From DASTPP01 sp035762175 (GTDB taxonomy: Bacteria; Myxococcota_A; Polyangia; Polyangiales; Polyangiaceae): a stretch of 40,307 nt of DNA. This document shows, one piece after another, positions 17,056-26,053 of the stretch (position 1 is the first letter of the stretch; every line of letters starts with the position of its first letter). The notes under the pieces were generated by a model that was given only the letters and a program-made list of their open reading frames with translations, had not been told where the DNA came from and searched no databases. A program made the translations under genes and the position numbers. The DNA lies in contig DASTPP010000332.1 in NCBI GenBank assembly GCA_035762175.1, positions 1-40,307 of the forward strand, given 5' to 3'.

Positions 17056-17466
17056 ATGAGCAAAGCGCGTTGGGTGGTGGCAGGTTTGATGGTCGCGTCG
17101 ATGGCCGGCATCATGGGCTCGGTCGAGGGAGAAGCCGCCGCCGGGCCCGCCAAGTGCAAGCCCCGGGTCGTCGTGAAGAACGACAAGGGCGCGGCCATCA
17201 AGGTGACGAAGTTCAGGTACACGGTTGCCGGCTCGGGCGAGCTACTCTCGGAGGACCTGAACAACAAGGTCGTCAAGGCCCGCGGCGACGAAGACTGGAA
17301 CAGCGAGACACTCAACTCGGCCGTCAAGGGCGTGGTCGTCACCTCGATCGCGGTCGATTACCAGGACGACGAAGGCCGGGGCTTCGGCAAGACGAAGACG
17401 ACGACGCCGGTGTCCACCTCGGGCGCCTGCGGCGACGACCGCACGTACACCGTGACGGTCCGCTGA
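17056..17466 (+). CDS. Small secreted protein, unknown function, 136 aa
   Basis: Signal peptide MSKARWVVAGLMVASMAGIMG followed by a probable cleavage near GEAAAGPA. The mature part of about 110 residues is beta-rich (PRVVVKNDKGAAIKVTKFRYTV ends in short strands; VVVTSIAVDYQDDEGRGFG; YTVTVR) with two cysteines (near 34 and 127) that could form one disulfide. It may be a small immunoglobulin-like or beta-sandwich domain. ATG at 17056 has GGAGG at 17043-17047. It lies 184 bases downstream of the amidohydrolase on the same strand; whether it belongs to the RiPP cluster is unknown. Confidence 0.75.
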   Translation: MSKARWVVAGLMVASMAGIMGSVEGEAAAGPAKCKPRVVVKNDKGAAIKVTKFRYTVAGSGELLSEDLNNKVVKARGDEDWNSETLNSAVKGVVVTSIAVDYQDDEGRGFGKTKTTTPVSTSGACGDDRTYTVTVR

Positions 17467-17575
17467 GCCGGCCGCCCCCGCGGGCGGCCCGGGGCGCCAG
17501 CGCGGGCGGCTTCGTCGCGCCGAAGAACGCTGGCGCCGGGGCCGCGCGGCGGGATAGGGGTACAAAAAGCCCCGC

Positions 17576-18826
17576 ATGCCGAACGAGAGCGACCCGCCCT
17601 GCGGCCGACCCCGCCCCCGCCGCCTCGGCACGCCCCGCCCGGCCCGGGCGAGGCCGGGGGCCTTCGCGCTGCTGACCGCGTTCGCGCTCGCGTGCATCGC
17701 GCGCGGGGCCGCCGCCAACGCCGGCCCCCGGAGCTTCTTCGAGGGCAGCCGCTCGGGCGTCATGCTGAGCGCGAGCAAGAACCCGCCGCTGCGCGTGGCG
17801 CGCGTCGACCTCGCGCTCGACTTCCGCCAGCGCGCCCGCGGCCTCTCGTCTTCGTCGTACCGTCTCGAGAACGAGAGCGACGCCCCCTGGGGCGACGAGG
17901 TCGTCTTCGTCGCGTCCGCCGACGACGTCGTCGTCTCGGTCGACGGGCGGCCGGTCGAGACGAGGCCGATCGAGGCCGAGCCCGAGCCCGGGCGCAAGAA
18001 CGGCCCGTACGCGGCCTGGCTGGGCGGGCAGCGCGCCTACGCGTTTCGCCTCGCCCTCGGGCCGCGCGCGGGCTGCGACCTGCGCGTGACCTTTCGCGCC
18101 TCGCCCGGCACCGTGCGAGAGCGCGTCGACGAAGAGCGGCAGGCCGACGGGCTCACCCGCCTGATCTCGCGGGGCGACTCGTACCGCCCCCGCGCGACCG
18201 CGTTCACGTACCCGCTCTGGCCGGCGGTCGGCTTCGGCGGGGGCGTCGGCGCCATGCGCGTCGTCGTCCGGGCGAACGAGGGGGCCCGGCTCGCGGCGGG
18301 GCGCGCCGAGATCGAGCGGCGCCCGCGCGGGGGCGGCGAGGTCGACTACCTCGTCGAGGTGCCCCCGGTCGAGCGCGGCGCCTCCACCCTGGCGGCGCCC
18401 TATCTCGAGCTACGCTACGCCCTGCCCGACCCCCCGCCCCTCGTCGGCGCGAGCGCGTTCGTCGCGGCCCGGGTGCTCGACGCCGGCGGCAAGGGCTTCG
18501 GCGCGAACGCGCGCCTCGCCGGCGATCTGGTCTTCTTCGACAACTTCGGGCTCTCGCTCGGGGCCGAGACCGACTTCACGCGCACCCTCTCGGGCGTCGC
18601 CACGGTGGCGCGGGGCTCGGCCAGCGTGTACGGCTCGGGCTACCTCGGCGCCGGCGTCGTCGTCGCGGCCAAGCCCGGCATCGCGGCCGGGCTCGAGGCC
18701 AACGCCGGGTTCCGGCTGCTCGTCGTGCCGCTCGACCTCGCCCTGCAGGTTTACCCCTACCGAGACGCCAAGGCGCAAGACGTCGGCGTCGTTCGCCTGC
18801 TCGTCGGGGTGAAGTTCGGCCTCTGA
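17576..18826 (+). CDS. Secreted or outer-membrane protein, unknown function
   Basis: A 416-residue protein with an arginine/proline-rich N-terminus, a hydrophobic segment (residues about 29-45, FALLTAFALACIARGAA) and a probable signal cleavage at AAANAG. The central part resembles VIT/inter-alpha-trypsin-like or beta-sandwich secreted domains (ARVDLALDFRQRARGLSSS, RLENESDAPW, VVFVASADDVVVSVDGRPVE), though this is not a firm match. The last 130 residues show alternating glycine/hydrophobic strands (NFGLSLGAETDFTRTLSGVA, GYLGAGVVVAAKPG, VVRLLVGVKFGL) ending in a leucine, as in an outer-membrane barrel. The start may lie somewhat further in, closer to the hydrophobic segment. Confidence 0.72.
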   Translation: MPNESDPPCGRPRPRRLGTPRPARARPGAFALLTAFALACIARGAAANAGPRSFFEGSRSGVMLSASKNPPLRVARVDLALDFRQRARGLSSSSYRLENESDAPWGDEVVFVASADDVVVSVDGRPVETRPIEAEPEPGRKNGPYAAWLGGQRAYAFRLALGPRAGCDLRVTFRASPGTVRERVDEERQADGLTRLISRGDSYRPRATAFTYPLWPAVGFGGGVGAMRVVVRANEGARLAAGRAEIERRPRGGGEVDYLVEVPPVERGASTLAAPYLELRYALPDPPPLVGASAFVAARVLDAGGKGFGANARLAGDLVFFDNFGLSLGAETDFTRTLSGVATVARGSASVYGSGYLGAGVVVAAKPGIAAGLEANAGFRLLVVPLDLALQVYPYRDAKAQDVGVVRLLVGVKFGL

Positions 18827-18899
18827 CCCGGGGGGGCGGGGCCGCGGCGAGCTTGGGGGGGGTCGTCGCGGGGCGGCCGCCGCCCTATAGAGGGCGGCG

Positions 18900-20735
18900 A
18901 TGGGCTACAAGTCGCTACGCGAGTGCATCGACGATCTCGAGCGCGCGGGCCAGTTGCGCCGCGTGCGCGAAGAGGTCGACCCGAACCTCGAGGCCGCGGA
19001 GGTGCAGCGGCGCGTGTTCCGCGCCGGGGGGCCCGCGGTCTACTACGAGCGGGTCAAGGGCTGCGGCTTCCCGATGGTGAGCAACCTCTTTGGGACGATG
19101 GCGCGCGTGCGCCACATCTTCCGCGACTCGCTCGACGCGGTGCGCGGGCTGGTCGACGCGAAGGTCGACCCGGCCGAGTTCGCCAAGAGCGCGGGGCGCG
19201 CCCTGCGGCTGCCCGGGGTGGCCCTGCACCTCGTGCCCCGCCCGGCGGGCGACGGGCCGGTCTTCGCGCGGCGGGTGCGGGTGCGCGATCTGCCGCAGCT
19301 CGTCTCGTGGCCCGACGACGGCGGGCCCTTCGTCACGCTGCCGCAGGTCTACACCGAAGACCCCGAGCGCCCGGGCGTGCGCCACTCGAACCTCGGCATG
19401 TACCGCGTCCAGCTCGGGGGCAACGACTACGAGCCCGACCGCGAGGTGGGCCTGCACTACCAGATTCACCGGGGCATCGGCGTGCACCACGCGGCCGCCA
19501 TTCGGCGGGGCGAGCCGCTGCGCGTGAACGTGTTCGTGGGGGGCCCGCCGGCGATGGCCGTCGCGGCCGTGATGCCCCTGCCCGAGGGCCTGCCCGAGCT
19601 CTCGTTCGCGGGCGCGCTCAACCGGCGCGCGGTGCGCATGGTGCGTGCGGGCGAGGGGCCGGCGGTGCACGCCGACGCCGACTTCTGCATCCGCGGCCAC
19701 GTCAACCCGCGCGAGACCAAGCCCGAGGGGCCCTTCGGCGACCACCTCGGCTACTACGCCAAGGCGCACCCCTTCCCCGTGCTGCACGTCGACGAGGTGC
19801 TCTGCCGCGAGGGCGCCGTCTGGCCCTTCACCACCGTCGGGCGCCCGCCCCAAGAAGACACCCTGTTCGGCGAGCTGATTCACGAGCTGACGGCGCCGCT
19901 CGTGCCGACGGTGTTGCCGGGCGTGCGCGCGGTGCACGCGGTCGACGCGGCGGGCGTGCACCCGCTCTTGCTCGCGGTGGGCAGCGAGCGCTACGTGCCC
20001 TACGCCGAGGGCCGCCGCCCGATGGAGATACTGACGCAGGCGAACGCCATCTTGGGCCAGGGCCAGATGTCGCTCGCCAAGTACCTGTTCATCGTGGCGG
20101 GCGAAGACGACCCCGCGCTCGACCTCCACGACGTCGGGGCGTTCTTGCGGCACGCGCTCGCGCGCCTCGACCCGGCGCGCGATCTGCACTTTCAGACGAA
20201 CACGACGATCGACACGCTCGACTACTCGGGCACGGGGCTGAACCAGGGCTCGAAGGTGGTGGTCGCCGCCGCCGGCCCGCCCCGCCGCTCGCTCGCCCGC
20301 GAGGCGCCGGCCGGCCTGCGCCTGCCCGGCGGCTTCGGCGACCCGCGCGTGGCCCTGCCCGGCGCGCTCGTCGTGCGCGCGCCGCCCTTCGGCGAGGGCG
20401 GCGGCCGCGACGCCGAGGCCTTCTGCGACGCGCTCGCGCCGGGCGAGGCGCTCGCCGGCCTTCCGCTCGTCGTGCTCGCCGACGACAGCGAGTTCGCCGC
20501 CCGCACGCTCGACAACTTCCTCTGGGTGACCTTCACGAGATCGGACCCCGCCCGCGACGTGCACGGCGTCGGCGCCTTCGTCGAGCACAAGGCCTGGGGC
20601 TGCCGCGGCCCGATCGTCATCGACGCGCGCGCGAAGCCCCACCACGCCCCGCCCCTCGTCGAAGACCCGGCCGTCTCGCGTCGGGTCGACGCCCTCTTCG
20701 CCCGCGGCGGGTCGCTCCACGGGCTCGATCGGTAG
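18900..20735 (+). CDS. ubiD: UbiD family decarboxylase (prenylated-FMN dependent)
   Basis: A 611-residue protein matching the UbiD fold along its length: N-terminal LRECIDDLERAGQLRRVREEVDPNLE, the NLGMYRVQ segment near 165-172, and the catalytic region CIRGHVNPRETKPEGPFGDHLGYY near 261-285, which contains the Glu/Arg/Glu-type residues used in prFMN decarboxylation. UbiD enzymes reversibly decarboxylate aromatic or unsaturated acids; in ubiquinone synthesis the substrate is 3-polyprenyl-4-hydroxybenzoate. At 611 residues it is longer than E. coli UbiD (about 497) and closer to the 3-octaprenyl-hydroxybenzoate/menaquinone-like subgroups, so the symbol denotes family rather than proven substrate. 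No ubiX partner is in the window. ATG at 18900 follows a short GC-rich gap. Confidence 0.9.
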   Translation: MGYKSLRECIDDLERAGQLRRVREEVDPNLEAAEVQRRVFRAGGPAVYYERVKGCGFPMVSNLFGTMARVRHIFRDSLDAVRGLVDAKVDPAEFAKSAGRALRLPGVALHLVPRPAGDGPVFARRVRVRDLPQLVSWPDDGGPFVTLPQVYTEDPERPGVRHSNLGMYRVQLGGNDYEPDREVGLHYQIHRGIGVHHAAAIRRGEPLRVNVFVGGPPAMAVAAVMPLPEGLPELSFAGALNRRAVRMVRAGEGPAVHADADFCIRGHVNPRETKPEGPFGDHLGYYAKAHPFPVLHVDEVLCREGAVWPFTTVGRPPQEDTLFGELIHELTAPLVPTVLPGVRAVHAVDAAGVHPLLLAVGSERYVPYAEGRRPMEILTQANAILGQGQMSLAKYLFIVAGEDDPALDLHDVGAFLRHALARLDPARDLHFQTNTTIDTLDYSGTGLNQGSKVVVAAAGPPRRSLAREAPAGLRLPGGFGDPRVALPGALVVRAPPFGEGGGRDAEAFCDALAPGEALAGLPLVVLADDSEFAARTLDNFLWVTFTRSDPARDVHGVGAFVEHKAWGCRGPIVIDARAKPHHAPPLVEDPAVSRRVDALFARGGSLHGLDR

Positions 20736-20858
20736 GGCCCCGGGGCCCTCGCGGCGCCCCGGGCGACCCAATTCGGTGGCCGGGGGGCGTCGAAGTGCCT
20801 CCCGGGGGTCGAATTCGGAGCCGGGGGCGTCGGTCGGGCCGCCGACGCGCCCGCCCGG

Positions 20859-22169
20859 CTACGCCTGGCGGCGGCGCCGGATGGCACCGAGCAGTGCGAG
20901 CAACGCGCCGATGAGGACGTTGGTATTCAGGTCCGACGACAGGCTGGCCGGCGCCGACGAGCAGCCGCCCTCCGACGAGCCGCCGCCCGCGGTGGCCGCC
21001 GGCGCGGGCGGCGGCGCCTCGCCGGGGTCGGCGGCGGGGGGCGTGGCAGACCCGCGCGCGGACGCCGGCTTCACGCTGAACGCGGTGTCGATCTTGGCGT
21101 TGCCGTCGAGATCGAGGCCGAGCGCGCTGACGTCGGCCTTGCCGTCGCCGTCGAGGTCGACGTCGAGCGCGGCGCCGAGCGCGGCGTCGACGTTCAGACC
21201 GAGCGCGATGTCGAGGCCCGAGGCGACGCCGCCGTCGAGCTCGATCGCGAGGTCGGCCTCGGCGTCGCCGTCGACGTCGACCGGCGCGCTGAGCTTGGGG
21301 GCGTCGAGGCCGCCGGAAACGCCGGCCGCCGCGCTGATCGCGACCGGCAGCTTGACGTCGACCAACCCGTCGGCGTTCGCATCGACGTTGAGAAAGCCGT
21401 TGGCGAACGGCGATTTGCCGGGGCCGAGAATGTCAAGGCCCACGTCGGCCTTGCCGTCGAAGTCGAGATCGAGCGCGAGGTCGACATCGGCGCCCAGCGC
21501 CAGCGCGCCGTTGCACTGCAGGGCCCCGCCCGCCCCGACGTCCGCGGCGCAGGCGGCGGCCGCCTTCGCCGCGAGTTCGGCCGCCGCGCTGACGTCGCAC
21601 GAGAGCAGCCCGAGCGCCGACAGGTGCCCCTCGGCCTTCGCGGCGCAGAACGCCTCGAGCCGCGCTTCGACGTCGACCGTCGTCGCGAGGCCGTAGTGCG
21701 CCTCGCACTGGGCGGAGGCGACGAGGTCGATCTGGGCCATGACCAGCGCTTTGAGCGTCGCGGCCGCCTCGGCCGACAGCTTGCCCCCGTCGACCAGCGC
21801 CTTGACGGCGGCGTCGACCTCGGCCTCGAGCTCCTTCTTGAGGTCGGCGGAGACCTTGGCCTTGCAGTCGTCCCTCGTCTGCAGCGTCGAGTTGAGCAAG
21901 GTGCCGACGTCGGCCGAGGCCTTGCACTGCTCGATCAGGGCCCCCGCGTCGACGGCCGTCGCGGCGCCGGCGCCCTCGCCGGCGGCGCACGAGGCGCCGA
22001 CGGACGCGCCCAGCGTCGCCTGGGTGACGTCGACCTCACAGCTCGCGTTGACCTCGGCGCCGGCCACGATGCCGCAGTCGAGGGGCGCGCCGCCGGCGAG
22101 CGCGATCGAAGGCAGCGCGAGGGCGGCGAAGCCGGCGAGGAGCGAGAGCACGCTGAGCTTGGTGATCAT
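20859..22169 (-). CDS. MYXO-CTERM-type surface protein with Asp-rich repeats
   Basis: A 436-residue secreted protein. Signal peptide (MITKLSVLSLLAGFAALALPSIALAGG) with ATG at 22169 and GGAGG directly upstream. Residues about 30-220 are an Ala-rich helical region with regularly placed cysteines. Residues about 230-360 carry five acidic repeats of the DxDxDGxxD type (LDFDGKAD, VDANADGLVD, VDVDGDAEAD, VDLDGDGKAD, LDLDGNAKID), typical of calcium-binding dockerin-like or VCBS/FG-GAP-like motifs. A Pro/Ala/Gly linker leads to GGC (Cys near 403), a hydrophobic helix (VLIGALLALLGAI) and RRRR at 431-434: the tripartite layout of MYXO-CTERM sorting signals. Likely cell-surface displayed, then possibly released. 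Function unknown. Confidence 0.85.
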   Translation of the reverse strand: MITKLSVLSLLAGFAALALPSIALAGGAPLDCGIVAGAEVNASCEVDVTQATLGASVGASCAAGEGAGAATAVDAGALIEQCKASADVGTLLNSTLQTRDDCKAKVSADLKKELEAEVDAAVKALVDGGKLSAEAAATLKALVMAQIDLVASAQCEAHYGLATTVDVEARLEAFCAAKAEGHLSALGLLSCDVSAAAELAAKAAAACAADVGAGGALQCNGALALGADVDLALDLDFDGKADVGLDILGPGKSPFANGFLNVDANADGLVDVKLPVAISAAAGVSGGLDAPKLSAPVDVDGDAEADLAIELDGGVASGLDIALGLNVDAALGAALDVDLDGDGKADVSALGLDLDGNAKIDTAFSVKPASARGSATPPAADPGEAPPPAPAATAGGGSSEGGCSSAPASLSSDLNTNVLIGALLALLGAIRRRRQA

Positions 22170-22181
22170 GGGGGCCTCCGT

Positions 22182-22210
22182 GAAAAAAAGCGGCGCGACG
22201 ACGCGTCGCG
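22182..22210 (-). terminator. Hairpin followed by T-run in the 5' leader of the MYXO-CTERM gene
   Basis: On the minus strand, CGCGACG-CGT-CGTCGCG (plus 22194-22210) is a perfect 7-bp stem with a 3-base loop, followed after 4 bases by seven Ts (plus 22182-22188). This is the form of a Rho-independent terminator. It lies only 12-40 bases upstream of the minus-strand start at 22169, so it could end an upstream transcript or act as an attenuator. Confidence 0.4.
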
Positions 22211-23078
22211 ACTGTTTTGAATCGGTCGGGCCGGCGCGAGCCGCGACGTGCGGCCGGTTCGGCGCCGGCGAGCCGCCGCGCGGCGACTCGCTTCGGGGCG
22301 AGGAAGGCGAGCAGACGAGACCGATCGCGGCGGCGCTGGCGCCCCGCGAGGGGGCCCTTCGCGCGCTGCGGCGAGACGACGGGCCTGTCCCACGTCTATG
22401 CACCGTCGGTGCCGCGGCCCCCGCCCCGTCGGTATGCCCCTTCCGAACCAGGCCTTTTTCGCTTTGAGCCGCCCGCTCCTCGCGCCCGAGGCATTTTGTC
22501 ACAACCCGGCCGAGCTCTTGTTTTCGCTCGCCCGTCGCCAGGGCCGCCGCTCGACGCTCGGGCGTGTCTCTGGGGGGGTTCTGGCTGCCAGCGAAGAACC
22601 CGGGCGCGGGCGGGTTCGGCCGGCGAAAGGCCTCTCGGGGGGCCCAGCGGGCTCATGGTAGGGCGCTCCGATCGCGGAACGACCGCCGGAACATGTATCG
22701 GAACAGCCCGGCTCGAGCGGCCGTCCGCGAGGGCGGCGCGGCGTTCGCGGGGAACACCGCCGCCTTCGCCTGTATCGCGACACTACCGTCAGGCGACGCT
22801 CCGGGGCCTTTCTCGCGGGCGCCCGGGCCTTGCACCGGTGGCGGAAAAGGCCCGCCAAGGCCCCTAGCTCGCGGCGTAGGGGCTCGAGCGCCTAGGCGCC
22901 ACCCCCTTGGCCCCCGAACCTGGCGAGCGCTCCTGGGGGCTGAGCGGGCCTCGGGCACGGTTGAGGCGTACGTCAGCGCACCCTGCGCCAGGGCGTAGCG
23001 CCGTCGGTTCGGGGCTGGCGCCGCGCGTTCGGCGCGCCCACTTGAACCCGCAGAGTGCGTCGTGAATGATCGGAGGTC
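22211..23078. other. 870-base gap without a recognisable gene
   Basis: Frames here give Arg/Pro/Gly-rich translations without any family resemblance, so I see no protein gene. Composition is less extreme than in coding parts, with several A/T-richer patches (22450-22530, 22680-22700). A hairpin with perfect GGGTTCT/AGAACCC arms lies at 22576-22601 with a nested TGG/CCA pair, and GCCTG/CAGGC arms occur near 22768-22795. This could be a double regulatory region for the divergent genes on each side, or hold an RNA; neither is shown. Confidence 0.4.
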
Positions 23079-24497
23079 GTGGGCGGCCACTTTCAAGATT
23101 CGACACGCCCGATTCAAAAGAGTGTGCGCGATGCGAGCGAGTCGCGCCCGCAGGCGTGCCTTTTCTTGTCGCTCGAGGCGCACCGGCCGCTCGCGCCGGG
23201 CGCGCGCTTCGCCCTGGGCGACGTCGACGAGGTGGCCGTGGGGCGCGGCGCGAGGCGCGAGGCCGACCGCTTCGTCAACGGCGGCAAGGGGGGCCTGCGC
23301 CTGCGGGTCGACGACCCTTGGATGTCCTCGGCCCACGCGCGGCTCGTCCGCTCGGGGGGCGGCTGGCGGCTCGAAGACACGGGCTCGCGCAACGGCACCC
23401 TGGTCAACGGCGCGCCCGTGCGCGGGCGGCCGCTCGCGGACGGCGACGTGCTCGAGCTCGGGCACACCTTTTTCGTCTACCGCGAGGCGGTGCTCGCCCC
23501 CGACGAGCCGGGCGAGGGCGGCCCCGGGGCCGCGCCGCCCGGGCTTCAGACCCTGGTGCCCTCGCTCGCGCGCGCCTTCGCCGAGCTCGCCCGCGTGGCG
23601 CCCTCGCCGGTGTCGGTGGTGCTCTCGGGCGCGGTCGGCACGGGCAAAGAGGTCGTCGCGCGGGCCGTGCACGCGCTCTCGGGCCGCCCGGGTGCGTTCG
23701 TCGCGGTCAACTGCGGGGCCATCCCCGCGGCGCTGGCCGAGACCACGCTCTTCGGCCATTGCGAGGGCGCCTTCCCGGGGGCCGTCGCCGCCCGGCCGGG
23801 CCTCGTGCGCGCCGCCGACCGGGGCACGCTCTTTCTCGACGAGGTGGCCGAGCTTTCGCCGTCCTCGCAGGTGGCGCTCTTGCGGGTGTTGCAAGAGCGC
23901 GAGGTGTTGCCCGTGGGGGCCTCGCACCCGGTCGCGGTCGACATGCGGGTGGTGGTCGCGACCCAGCGCGATCTCGAGGCGCTGGCGAAGGCGGGCGCGT
24001 TGCGGGCCGACCTCGTCAGCCGGCTGCAGGGCTTCACGCTACGGCTGCCGAAGCTCGAGCAGCGGCGCGAAGACACCGGCCTGCTCGTGGCGGCGCTCTT
24101 GCGCCGGGTCGCGCCCGGGGCGGTCGACGCGGTGTCGATCGAGGGCGACGCGGCGCGCGGCCTGTTCCGGTACGGGTGGCCGGGCAACGTCCGCGAGCTC
24201 GAGAAGTGCCTCGCCAGCGCCGTCGTGCTCGCGGGCGGGGGCCCGGTGCTGGCCCGGCACCTGCCCGAGCCGGTCCGGGCGGCGCTCGAGGCCCCCGCGC
24301 CCGGCGCGCCCGGGGGCGAGGCCGGGCCCGACGACGAGGCGCGCGAGGACGCCGAGCAGCGCGCGCGGCTCGTCCGGGTGTTGCGCGACGAGCGCGGCAA
24401 CGTCAACGCCGCGTCGCGGGCGTTGGGCAAGGCGCCGGTGCAGATTCGGCGGTGGCTGCGGCGCTACGGCATCGACGTCAACGAGTTCCGCAAATAG
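23079..24497 (+). CDS. FHA-domain sigma54-type AAA+ regulator with Fis HTH (GAFPGA variant)
   Basis: A 472-residue protein. An FHA domain (residues about 27-130: DPWMSSAHARLVR, DTGSRNGTLVNG) replaces the usual response-regulator input and would bind phosphothreonine, typical of myxobacterial enhancer-binding proteins. The AAA+ domain has intact Walker A (GAVGTGKE near 184-191) and Walker B (LFLDEV near 251), and RYGWPGNVRELEKCL near 365. The sigma54-contact loop reads GAFPGA rather than GAFTGA (near 229-234). The C-terminal helix-turn-helix (GNVNAASRALGKAPVQIRRWLRRYGI) is Fis-like. GTG at 23079 has GGAGG at 23072-23076, but the spacing is only 2 bases, so a start a few codons downstream is possible. 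Probably controls nearby genes in response to kinase signalling. Confidence 0.85.
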   Translation: MGGHFQDSTRPIQKSVRDASESRPQACLFLSLEAHRPLAPGARFALGDVDEVAVGRGARREADRFVNGGKGGLRLRVDDPWMSSAHARLVRSGGGWRLEDTGSRNGTLVNGAPVRGRPLADGDVLELGHTFFVYREAVLAPDEPGEGGPGAAPPGLQTLVPSLARAFAELARVAPSPVSVVLSGAVGTGKEVVARAVHALSGRPGAFVAVNCGAIPAALAETTLFGHCEGAFPGAVAARPGLVRAADRGTLFLDEVAELSPSSQVALLRVLQEREVLPVGASHPVAVDMRVVVATQRDLEALAKAGALRADLVSRLQGFTLRLPKLEQRREDTGLLVAALLRRVAPGAVDAVSIEGDAARGLFRYGWPGNVRELEKCLASAVVLAGGGPVLARHLPEPVRAALEAPAPGAPGGEAGPDDEAREDAEQRARLVRVLRDERGNVNAASRALGKAPVQIRRWLRRYGIDVNEFRK

Positions 24498-24652
24498 GGG
24501 GCCTCGCGGGGCGCGGCGAGGCCGCTCGGCGCGCCGACGGCGGGCGGCCGTCGAGACGGCGCGCAGCTCGCCACACGCCGCGCGGGCGCGCCGTCCCGCT
24601 CGGGCTGCGCGCCGTGGACGGGCAAAGCGCTCTGGGGCTACCTTGGGCCCCC

Positions 24653-25897
24653 ATGCAAGACGCCGCCCGCGGGGCGCGGGTCCCCTTCGCCGTCGTGGTG
24701 GCCGCGCTCGGCTACTTCGTCGACATGTACGACCTGGTCCTGTTCTCGATCTTGCGGGTGCCGAGCTTGAAGGGGCTCGGGCTCGAGGGCGGGGCCCTGA
24801 CCGACACGGGGGCGCTGCTGCTCAACGTGCAGCTCGCGGGCATGATCGCGGGCGGTTTCTTGCTCGGGGCGATCGGCGATCGGCGCGGCCGGCTCTCGGC
24901 GGTCTTCGGGTCGATCGTCATCTACTCGCTCGCCAACTTCGCCAACGCCTTCGTCGGCTCGGTGCCGGCGTACGCGGCGGCGCGCTTCGTCGCCGGCTTC
25001 GGCCTCGCGGGCGAGCTCGGGGCGGGCATCACGCTCGTCTCCGAGCTCTTGCCGCCCGGGCGGCGCGGCCTCGGCACGACGGTGGTCGCGTCGGTGGGGC
25101 TGACCGGCGCGCTCGCGGCGGGGGCGGCGGCCGAGCTCTTGCTCGCGCGCTACGGCGCCGCGGGCTGGCGCGTCGCGTACGGGCTCGGGGGGGTGATGGG
25201 CCTTTTGCTGCTCGTGCTGCGCTTCGGGGTGCTCGAGAGCTCGCTCTTCGCGCGCCTCGAGGGCGAGGCCGTGCGGCGCGGCGACCTCCGGCTGCTCCTG
25301 CGCCCCCGCGAGCGGCTCCTGCGCTTCGCCCGCGTCGTCGCCATCGGCGTGCCGATCTGGTTCGCCGGCGGCGTGCTCTTCATCTTCGCCCCCGAGATCG
25401 GCGGTGCGCTCGGCCTCGCCGAGCGGCCCACCGGGGCGCGCACGATCTTCTGGTCGTACTGCGGCGTGGTCTTCGGCGACCTCACGAGCGGCCTCTTGAG
25501 CCAGGCGCTGAAGAGCCGCAAGCGCGTGGTGGGCGCCTTCCTCGGGCTGCTCGCGGCCTCGCTCTTCGCCCTCTTGCTCTGGGGCGGGCGCTCGCTGCCG
25601 GGGTTCTACGCGATCATGACCTTCGTCGGCTTCGCCACGGGCTACTGGGTGCTCTTCGTGACGACGGCGAGCGAGCAGTTCGGCACCAACCTGCGGGCGA
25701 CGGTGACCACGAGTGCGCCGAATCTCGTCCGCGGCACGGCCATACCAGTAAGCGCGCTCTGGCTCGCGCTCAAGGGCCCGCTCGGCCTCATCGAGGCCAC
25801 GCTCGCCGTCGGCCTCGGCGCCATCGCGCTCGCGCTCTGGGCGCTCTCGGGCATGCGCGAGAGCTTCGCGATCGATCTCGACACCCTCGAGCGCTGA
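24653..25897 (+). CDS. MFS transporter
   Basis: A 414-residue inner-membrane protein with about 12 hydrophobic helices. The conserved loop 2-3 motif reads GDRRGRLSA near residues 78-86, and the helix-1 segment VVVAALGYFVDMYDLVLFSILRV resembles the metabolite:H+ symporter/sugar-porter side of the major facilitator superfamily. The central loop (LFARLEGEAVRRGDLRLLLRPRERL) is typical. It moves a small solute using the proton gradient; the substrate is unknown, although MFS proteins of this type often carry organic acids. It starts 156 bases downstream of the FHA regulator on the same strand, so regulation by it is plausible. Confidence 0.88.
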   Translation: MQDAARGARVPFAVVVAALGYFVDMYDLVLFSILRVPSLKGLGLEGGALTDTGALLLNVQLAGMIAGGFLLGAIGDRRGRLSAVFGSIVIYSLANFANAFVGSVPAYAAARFVAGFGLAGELGAGITLVSELLPPGRRGLGTTVVASVGLTGALAAGAAAELLLARYGAAGWRVAYGLGGVMGLLLLVLRFGVLESSLFARLEGEAVRRGDLRLLLRPRERLLRFARVVAIGVPIWFAGGVLFIFAPEIGGALGLAERPTGARTIFWSYCGVVFGDLTSGLLSQALKSRKRVVGAFLGLLAASLFALLLWGGRSLPGFYAIMTFVGFATGYWVLFVTTASEQFGTNLRATVTTSAPNLVRGTAIPVSALWLALKGPLGLIEATLAVGLGAIALALWALSGMRESFAIDLDTLER

Positions 25898-26053
25898 GCG
25901 CCCGGCCGGCGCCCTTCGCCGGGGCGCGGCCGCGCCTGTAAGGGCCTGTAATGGCCGGCGGCCCCGGGGGGCGTTAGCGAGGAAGGGTGGCAAGCCGGCC
26001 CCGGCGGCCGGCCGGGGTGCCTCACCCCACGCCCCCTTTCGAGACCGACGAGC

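Noticed and set aside
22217..22867. A 216-residue plus-strand gene in the long gap
   Set aside because: Arg/Pro-rich translation, no ribosome site, no family match, several competing frames.
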